Part shown: positions 59,417 through 64,000 of the stretch, piece after piece | Numbering within the stretch: the first letter of the stretch is position 1 | How the letters are laid out: each line of letters starts with the position of its first letter | Source: Burkholderia sp. Bp8963 | Lineage (GTDB): Bacteria; Pseudomonadota; Gammaproteobacteria; Burkholderiales; Burkholderiaceae | Assembly (NCBI RefSeq): GCF_003854275.1 | Contig: NZ_QTQP01000008.1 | Span: forward strand, 124,001 to 188,000 | Direction of reading: 5' to 3' | DNA length: 64,000 bases | The notes under the pieces: model-generated | Databases searched by the model: none | The model's input: only the letters and a program-made list of their open reading frames with translations | What the model was told of the DNA's origin: nothing | Position numbers and translations under genes: made by a program

Positions 59417-59435
59417 GCGGATTGCTTGAATCCGC
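59417..59435. promoter_or_regulatory. Dyad upstream of the amyloid-like operon, distal
   Basis: GCGGATT-GCTTG-AATCCGC, perfect seven-base arms, centred about 146 bp upstream of the predicted sigma-54 start site. A candidate enhancer half of an activator site. Confidence 0.45.
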
Positions 59436-59454
59436 AGTACTCCCAAGTCCCCTC

Positions 59455-59470
59455 GTTTCAGGCCTGAAAC
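59455..59470. promoter_or_regulatory. 16-bp palindrome upstream of the amyloid-like operon, proximal
   Basis: GTTTCAGGCCTGAAAC, perfect over 16 bp, centred about 110 bp upstream of the predicted sigma-54 start site. The distance suits an enhancer for a dimeric bEBP. Confidence 0.55.
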
Positions 59471-59545
59471 ATTTTTTTGGCGTTTGGCTGCACGACCCGA
59501 TACACCGGAATGCAACGCGCAATCGCGACAACGGTTTCACGTCGA

Positions 59546-59561
59546 TGGCATGCAATTCGCT
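59546..59561 (+). promoter_or_regulatory. Sigma-54 (-24/-12) promoter of the amyloid-like operon
   Basis: TGGCATGCAATTCGCT, against consensus TGGCACG-N4-TTGCW: GG and GC are 10 bases apart as required and only two positions differ. Start predicted near 59572, giving a leader of about 17 bases with GGAGA (59578-59582) six bases before the ATG at 59589. Confidence 0.65.
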
Positions 59562-59588
59562 GAATACGGGGTACACCGGAGACACGCC

Positions 59589-59948
59589 ATGCGACACGTC
59601 CTTCGCCCTTCTCTCGCCTCGTTGGCCATCGCGCTTGCAGCCGCATGGCTGCCGGTTTCGGCGTCCGCCGAGGATGCCGCACCACCGGACACGCCAGTCG
59701 CAACGTTTGCGTCTCCGCTCGCGGACGCTACGTGGATGAAGCGTTATACGCCACTCGACGAGGAAACGCTCGGCCAGCAGCGTGGCCGCGCGCCGGGCTA
59801 CGTGACGATCTCGACGTCGGCGCAACTGACGACCGGCAGTGCGTCGGTGACGCTGTGGGACGAGATCGCGCCGCCCGCACCGATGCCGATGCCGGTCGAC
59901 GCGCAACGCGCGATGCAGGGCAATAACGCGAGCTACACGCGCAAGTAA
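59589..59948 (+). CDS. Exported protein of the Fap-like operon, gene 1 (LGxQxG motif)
   Basis: A 119-residue protein with a clear signal peptide (SLAIALAAAWLPVSASA, cut about residue 27). After a Pro/Ala stretch comes LDEETLGQQRGR (56-67), in which Leu61 and Gly66 match the L(-7) and G(-2) spacing of double-glycine leaders cut by C39 peptidases. It is followed by a beta-rich stretch (YVTISTSAQLTTGSASVTLWD) and a Pro/Met tail. The same motif recurs in the last gene of the run. First gene behind the predicted sigma-54 promoter. No family recognised; a FapA-like accessory is one possibility. Confidence 0.75.
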   Translation: MRHVLRPSLASLAIALAAAWLPVSASAEDAAPPDTPVATFASPLADATWMKRYTPLDEETLGQQRGRAPGYVTISTSAQLTTGSASVTLWDEIAPPAPMPMPVDAQRAMQGNNASYTRK

Positions 59949-59994
59949 CCGGTACCGCCGCTCGTCGAGCAAGACGCGAACCAAGAGGCACGAC

Positions 59995-60477
59995 ATGAAC
60001 GTTCCGCAGTTTTCGCTGCATCACCCGGCACTCGCCGTCCTGTGCGCAGCGTTCGTCGGCATCGGATGCGGCACGGCTTTCGCGCAGGAATCGACCGCGA
60101 ATCCGGGCGACATCGTCGTGGCGCGCGACATCACGCCGCGCGTCGCATACGACCACGTGCCGAAGGATCAGGATCCCGTGCTCGCGCGCGCGACGACGTT
60201 CCCGGCCAGCAGCTTCAACCCGATGATCGCGACGACGGTGTCCGACGTGGATCTGACGAATGCACACGGCTCGAACGGTGTCGCGCCTGGCGGCGTGCTC
60301 GGCGACATCGGAATGCAGGCCGTCACGCGCGTGCTCGCGGGCGATGCTGGCAACAGCTCGATCGTGCGCGGCGCGGTCGGCGGCGTGCCGACGACGGGCG
60401 GCATCGGCGGCACGATCTCGAGCTCGGTGACGGGTGCGCTCGCCCCGCTCACGAGCGCGTTGGGAGCGGTCAAGTGA
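59995..60477 (+). CDS. Exported protein of the Fap-like operon, gene 2
   Basis: A 160-residue protein with a signal peptide (HPALAVLCAAFVGIGCGTAFA, cut after Ala30). The mature part has VVARDITPRVAYDHVPKDQDPVLARATTFPASSFNPMI, then a Gly/Ser/Thr-rich C-terminus (GAVGGVPTTGGIGGTISSSV) that looks low-complexity. No repeats of the amyloid type are clear. An AAGAGG ribosome site lies before the ATG. Its stop overlaps the GTG start of gene 3 (GTGA). Function unknown. Confidence 0.75.
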   Translation: MNVPQFSLHHPALAVLCAAFVGIGCGTAFAQESTANPGDIVVARDITPRVAYDHVPKDQDPVLARATTFPASSFNPMIATTVSDVDLTNAHGSNGVAPGGVLGDIGMQAVTRVLAGDAGNSSIVRGAVGGVPTTGGIGGTISSSVTGALAPLTSALGAVK

Positions 60478-61097
60478 ACGCGCGCACGCTATGCGCGCCG
60501 CTCGCCAGCGCATTGCTGGTCGCGCTCACCACGCTCGCTGCGCCGGGCGCATTCGCGCAGAACGTGCCGGTGGTCAGCGGCAACGCGACGATCTCGACCG
60601 GCGCAGGCAGCGACACGACCGGCGCGCTCTCGGTCAACGAAGCGGCCGGTCTCGACAACGCGCAGAGCAATCAGCTGGCTTTGGGAATGGGCGCCACCGG
60701 CGCCGGATACGTCGGCGTCACGCAGTTGGCCGTCACGCACGCACGCGTAGGCGATACGGCGACGCGCATCGAGGGCACGGCATTTTCGAATGTCTCAGGC
60801 GCATTGATGGTGAACCAGAGCGCCGGGGCAGGAAATCTTCAGCGCAACAGCATCGTGCTCGGCACGCTGGGCGCGGAAGCGAGGGCTGTCTCGGATACCG
60901 AACTATCCGAGACAGCCCCGAGACCCGGAGGACCGGGGCTCCCGGTGGGCGGGCGGGGTATGCCCGAGGCGTCGATTAGCGGCGACGCTTTCAAGCATAT
61001 CAGCGGCATCGTACAAGTCAACCAGACCTCCGGCGCCGGTAATGCAACGGCAAACAGTTTTGTGCTCCGTCCCCCGGCGGGCACTCTTTTTAATTAA
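60474..61097 (+). CDS. Fap-like amyloid-repeat protein, gene 3 (short, three repeats)
   Basis: A 207-residue protein from a GTG start coupled to gene 2, preceded by GGGAGCGG. Signal peptide ASALLVALTTLAAPGAFA is cut about residue 28. Three 23-residue repeats lie at residues 49-71, 108-130 and 177-199, sharing SG-x-hydrophobic-x-VN-x4-GxGN-x2-x-N, e.g. VNQSAGAGNLQRNS. Between repeats 2 and 3 a Pro/Gly linker (PRPGGPGLPVGGRGMP) is encoded beside a perfect 15-bp hairpin. Size and repeat number resemble a FapB-type minor subunit; this is inferred. Confidence 0.78.
   Translation: MNARTLCAPLASALLVALTTLAAPGAFAQNVPVVSGNATISTGAGSDTTGALSVNEAAGLDNAQSNQLALGMGATGAGYVGVTQLAVTHARVGDTATRIEGTAFSNVSGALMVNQSAGAGNLQRNSIVLGTLGAEARAVSDTELSETAPRPGGPGLPVGGRGMPEASISGDAFKHISGIVQVNQTSGAGNATANSFVLRPPAGTLFN
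60618..61070 (+). repeat. Three amyloid-type repeats in gene 3
   Basis: Repeat-encoding stretches at 60618-60686, 60795-60863 and 61002-61070; residues 50-60 apart. Consensus (S/T)G-x-hydrophobic-x-VN-x4-G-x-(G/D)N-x3-N-x-hydrophobic. Confidence 0.75.
60883..60918. repeat. Perfect 15-bp inverted repeat inside gene 3
   Basis: Arms GGGCTGTCTCGGATA (60883-60897) and TATCCGAGACAGCCC (60904-60918) with a six-base loop. Lies in the linker between repeats 2 and 3; could be an inserted palindromic element or a strong mRNA hairpin. Confidence 0.9.
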
Positions 61098-61121
61098 GCC
61101 ATCACCGTAACGGAGCGTACT

Positions 61122-62567
61122 ATGAAGCGCACACTCATTGCAGCGGCGGTATTCGCCGCAGCGGCCGGGTCCGCATTGGCGGCCCCGCCGAAGGTGTACC
61201 TGTTCAACACGACCGGTGTGCATGAAACGGTCGGCATACGCGGCTGGGTCCGGATCTTCGGCTGCGTGACCGTGACGAGCACCGCCGGGGCGGTCGTCAA
61301 CAACACCCAGACGGTCATGCTGCCGGAAGGGACGTCGCTCGATCCGAACTATCACAGCTACACGCTCGGCGCGGTCACGACGACCTACAACAACGAGGAC
61401 AAGAACGTCTCGGTGAAGGGCAGCGCGTCGTACTCGGCGAGCGAGTCATTCTCGAAGACGTGGTCGTCGAAGTCGAACGCATCGCATTCGTCGTCGCACG
61501 ATTCGCTGAGCGCGACGGCGTGGGCGTCGTCCGAAAGCCGGAATTCGCAGTCCAGCAGCGACACGCAGCATGCTTCGTCGTCGAGCGACACGAGCACCAA
61601 CAGCGGCCACGAGGCCGTCGCGGGCGTGCTGACGGCCACGGTCGCCGCGTCCGCCAGCGCGAGCGAGACCCATACCCATACCGGCAACCATCGCAATGGC
61701 GGCAGCAGCGAGGACGTGAACCTGAACGGCAGCCTCTATGTAGCCGGCGCGGCCGGTGTCGCATGGGACGGCGCATCGTCGAAGAGCACGACGCACAACG
61801 ACACGTCGAGTTCATCGACGAACACGAGTTCGTCGACGAGCGAATCCGGCTACCGCGCGCGCGCGCACCACGACGAGATGGCGTCTACCGAATCGTCGAG
61901 CAAGTCGGGCGAGAAGAGCCGATCCGAAACATTCTCGAAGAGCAAGTCGTGGAGCTACAACCTCGACCTCGACCAGACTGACGTGACGAAGACGGGCAGC
62001 GTCACGCACTACACCGACACTCGCCAGGCCGGCGTGCTGAATGCGGGTACCGGCAGCAACGCCGCGTCGGGCGTGACCGGCAATCTCGGCGTGAACGTCG
62101 CGGAAGGCATCGACAACGCGCAAAGCAACGACGTGTCGCTCGCGTCGGTCGATATCGGCAACGTGTTCGGCAACGCGCAGATCTTCAGCAAGCAGTCGTC
62201 GGCGGGCTCGGCCAGCGTCAACAACTTCAAGCTGAACGCGACGGTCGGTGACGGCTCGCTGTCGAACGTGTCGGGCAATGTCGGCGTGAACGTCGCGTCG
62301 GGCATCGGCAACGTGCAGAACAACAGCCTCGCCGGCTCGGTCACGACCATCAATGCGACGCAAGCGCAGACGGTCGCGATGGTCGCGACCGACGACAACA
62401 CGCAAACCGCAGCGGCCGGCGCCAGCGGACGCTTTGAAGGCAATGCCGTGCTCGGCGCGAACACGCTGCACGGTTCGACCGGCAACATCGGCGTGAACAT
62501 CGCCGGCGGCGTCGGCAACCTGCAGCACAACGGTCTCGCGATCGCGGCGCTCAACAACGGTCATTGA
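61122..62567 (+). CDS. Fap-like amyloid-repeat protein, gene 4 (long, Ser-rich)
   Basis: A 481-residue protein with a signal peptide (IAAAVFAAAAGSALA, cut after residue 20), a beta-rich N-terminal part (YLFNTTGVHETVGIRGWVRIFGCVTV), a Ser/Thr/His/Asn-rich region (99-279, with runs of SSSS and KSxSxS), then three amyloid-type repeats at 319-341, 384-406 and 453-475, e.g. GNVGVNVASGIGNVQNNSLA and GNIGVNIAGGVGNLQHNGLA. Such repeats are what I recall from Pseudomonas FapC. It lies 24 bp after gene 3 with CGGAG before the ATG. By size and repeat content it is the best major-subunit candidate. Confidence 0.78.
   Translation: MKRTLIAAAVFAAAAGSALAAPPKVYLFNTTGVHETVGIRGWVRIFGCVTVTSTAGAVVNNTQTVMLPEGTSLDPNYHSYTLGAVTTTYNNEDKNVSVKGSASYSASESFSKTWSSKSNASHSSSHDSLSATAWASSESRNSQSSSDTQHASSSSDTSTNSGHEAVAGVLTATVAASASASETHTHTGNHRNGGSSEDVNLNGSLYVAGAAGVAWDGASSKSTTHNDTSSSSTNTSSSTSESGYRARAHHDEMASTESSSKSGEKSRSETFSKSKSWSYNLDLDQTDVTKTGSVTHYTDTRQAGVLNAGTGSNAASGVTGNLGVNVAEGIDNAQSNDVSLASVDIGNVFGNAQIFSKQSSAGSASVNNFKLNATVGDGSLSNVSGNVGVNVASGIGNVQNNSLAGSVTTINATQAQTVAMVATDDNTQTAAAGASGRFEGNAVLGANTLHGSTGNIGVNIAGGVGNLQHNGLAIAALNNGH
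62076..62546 (+). repeat. Three amyloid-type repeats in gene 4
   Basis: Repeat-encoding stretches at 62076-62144, 62271-62339 and 62478-62546, 65 and 69 residues apart. Nearly identical core GN-x-GVN-x-A-x-G-x-GN-x-Q. Confidence 0.8.
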
Positions 62568-62638
62568 TCGTTGAAACCGGGGGAACGCGCGCCGTGCCGC
62601 CGCTCATCGCGGTGCGGCGCGCGAAGCAGGAGATCAGC

Positions 62639-63349
62639 ATGTCCGGGGAACATCGGTTGTGGCCGCTGCGCATCGCCACCGCCCTCGCAGGCGGCGTCTG
62701 GTGCGCGGCAGTCGCGGCGCAATCGAGCATCGATGCATCCACGCTCGTGGGCGTGCCGCTCACGAAGCATCTGCAATCGATGCGTGACCTGCGCTATCGC
62801 GACATCGTCAACCAGCAGTTCGATTTCAGCTGTGGCTCGGCCGCGCTCGCGACGCTGCTCAAGTACGGCTACGACATCGACATTCCGGAAACCGAAATGA
62901 TCCGGCGGATGATGGCGTTCTCGACGCCCGACGTCGTGGTCAGGAACGGCTTCTCGATGCTCGACATGAAGAAGTTCGTCGAGACGCTCGGCCTGCGCGG
63001 CCGCGGCTTCCGGGTCGGGATCGACGCGCTGTACCACCTGCAGATACCCGTGCTCGTCCTGATGAACCTCGACGGCTACGAGCACTTCGTGATCGTCAAG
63101 CATGCCGAAAACGACCGGATCTTCATCGCCGACCCCGCACTCGGCAACCGCATCGTGCTCGAGCAGGATTTCGCCAGGACCTGGAACGGCCTCGTCTTCG
63201 CCGTGCTGGGGAAACCGTTCAAGGAGGATTCCCCGCTTTTGCAGAACAACGAATCGCTGGCGCTCAAGCTGCGCGACCAGGCGCTCAACACGGGCAACGC
63301 CGCGATTCCCTTCGTCGAATTCGGCTTGATCAAGGCAGACCTGTTCTGA
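62639..63349 (+). CDS. fapD: Periplasmic C39-type cysteine peptidase (FapD-like)
   Basis: A 236-residue protein with a signal peptide (LRIATALAGGVWCAAVAAQ) and a C39-like domain. The active site is NQQFDFSCGSAALATLL (Gln59/60, Cys65), then GYEHFVIVKHAENDRIFIADPALGNR, giving His149 and Asp165, the catalytic triad. There is no ABC-transporter part, so it is the stand-alone C39 of the FapD type. The ATG at 62639 (AGGAGATC upstream) is chosen over a TTG at 62564. It lies between the repeat-protein gene and the last gene, as fapD lies between fapC and fapE in Pseudomonas. Confidence 0.8.
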   Translation: MSGEHRLWPLRIATALAGGVWCAAVAAQSSIDASTLVGVPLTKHLQSMRDLRYRDIVNQQFDFSCGSAALATLLKYGYDIDIPETEMIRRMMAFSTPDVVVRNGFSMLDMKKFVETLGLRGRGFRVGIDALYHLQIPVLVLMNLDGYEHFVIVKHAENDRIFIADPALGNRIVLEQDFARTWNGLVFAVLGKPFKEDSPLLQNNESLALKLRDQALNTGNAAIPFVEFGLIKADLF

Positions 63350-63355
63350 CCCATC

Positions 63356-64000
63356 ATGAAACGCTCCCTCTCGCCGCTTTGCGTTGCATGGTGTGCTGCC
63401 ATGTGCGGTTACTCGGACGGCGCCATTGCAGCCGGGAACGCGCTCGGCGCGCCCGACTTGCGTCCGTTCGACAATCAGGTGCCTGCACCGGCCATCCAGC
63501 TCGTCGACGATGACGTCCTCGGCCGCCAGACCGGCAAGTATGCGGACGCATCGATGATTTCCGGGTTCGTGCTGAACCTCGTGTCCGAATGGCAACTGCC
63601 GAACGGCGCCCGCGCGATCGCGCAAGGCACGCTGTCGGCTTCCACGAATGCCGAACACCACGTCCACACGCATGTCACGACGCTCGCGAAGGTCGTCGAC
63701 GGCGACGACGCGCCGACCGGCGCGAACCCGAACGCGATCGCCACGGGCGGGCAACCGGTATCGGTCAACGGCATCTCGCAGGTCACGCAAGTCGCGGGCA
63801 ACAACAACGCCGGCACCAACACCGCCGTCATCGATTTCAATGCGCAGCATCCGGCGCCGGCGCCGCTGCCCGGCTCGACGTCGAACCCGAGCGCATTCGC
63901 GACCGATGCGACCGGCACCGTGAAGGCCGGGGTCTCGTTCACCGGCAATGGAGTCTCTGTCGTGCTGCAAACACCCGCGGGACTGGCCACCCAGTCGATT
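63356..64000 (+). CDS. FapE-like exported protein (partial, cut by window edge)
   Basis: At least 215 residues with no stop before 64000. An N-terminal signal (MKRSLSPLCVAWCAAMCGYSDGAIAA) is followed by VDDDVLGRQTGK (50-61), where Leu55 and Gly60 repeat the LGxQxG spacing of gene 1, and a beta-rich stretch (ASMISGFVLNLVSEW). One amyloid-type repeat lies at residues 138-160 (NGISQVTQVAGNNNAGTN). By position after the C39 gene it corresponds to fapE. A porin (FapF) gene, if present, would lie beyond this window. Confidence 0.7.
   Translation, partial: MKRSLSPLCVAWCAAMCGYSDGAIAAGNALGAPDLRPFDNQVPAPAIQLVDDDVLGRQTGKYADASMISGFVLNLVSEWQLPNGARAIAQGTLSASTNAEHHVHTHVTTLAKVVDGDDAPTGANPNAIATGGQPVSVNGISQVTQVAGNNNAGTNTAVIDFNAQHPAPAPLPGSTSNPSAFATDATGTVKAGVSFTGNGVSVVLQTPAGLATQSI
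63767..63835 (+). repeat. One amyloid-type repeat in the FapE-like gene
   Basis: Encodes NGISQVTQVAGNNNAGTNTA; matches the repeats of genes 3 and 4 at the conserved N, G, N-x3-N positions. Confidence 0.65.

Noticed and set aside
59471-59496. Second sigma-54-like element TGGCGTTTGGCTGC upstream of gene 1
   Set aside because: GG-to-GC spacing is one base too short; the element at 59546 has the right spacing.

Overview
The window is high-GC (roughly two thirds G+C), densely coded DNA that reads as the primary chromosome of a Burkholderia-type betaproteobacterium. The pointers are an EF-P carrying Arg32 beside its rhamnosyltransferase EarP, a yceD-rpmF-plsX-fabHDG-acpP-fabF cluster running straight into rpoE-rseA-rseB-mucD-lepA-lepB-rnc-era-recO-pdxJ-acpS, a 7Fe ferredoxin beside tRNA-Asn genes, and protein sequences that read as Burkholderia throughout. 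Species-level assignment is not possible by eye.

Layout. 1-2.6 kb: 5' part of uvrC (minus), then earP and efp (plus). 2.8-4.2 kb: a response regulator whose sigma-54 contact loop is altered. 4.3-24.1 kb: about twenty housekeeping genes all on the minus strand, covering cell-wall recycling, B6 synthesis, repair, RNA processing, signal peptidase, the sigma-E envelope-stress module and the fatty-acid synthesis cluster, headed by a strong sigma-70 promoter at 24.2 kb. 24.3-25.6 kb: maf and a tetrapyrrole-methylase-family gene (plus). 25.7-28.8 kb: rluC-HAD phosphatase-Rieske-sppA (minus). 29.5-32.7 kb: rne with a long 5' leader. 32.8-36.8 kb: moaA-mobA-moeA and two small genes (plus). 36.9-42.9 kb: rmuC, a 2-hydroxyacid dehydrogenase, an NhaD-type antiporter, lutC and pncB (minus). 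43.1-53.6 kb: mixed genes including fdxA, two identical tRNA-Asn genes, azlCD, a MATE pump, fumC and small regulators. 53.8-57.6 kb: a long FecR-domain secreted protein and thyA.

The most unusual region is 57.7-64.0 kb. A VpsR-like enhancer-binding protein with an intact GAFTGA loop is transcribed divergently from a run of six closely spaced genes, the last cut by the window edge. All six encode proteins with apparent Sec signal peptides. Two carry repeats of the form (S/T)G-x-hydrophobic-x-VN-x4-G-x-(G/D)N-x2-x-N, as I recall from Pseudomonas Fap functional amyloids. A third encodes a C39-type cysteine peptidase (FapD-like), and the next encodes a FapE-like candidate. A good sigma-54 -24/-12 element lies 28 nt upstream of the first gene, with two dyads about 110 and 146 bp upstream of the predicted start. 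The first and last proteins share an internal L-G-x-Q-x-G motif resembling a double-glycine processing signal. I infer a sigma-54/VpsR-controlled Fap-like amyloid secretion system. Whether this version has been described cannot be judged from the sequence alone.
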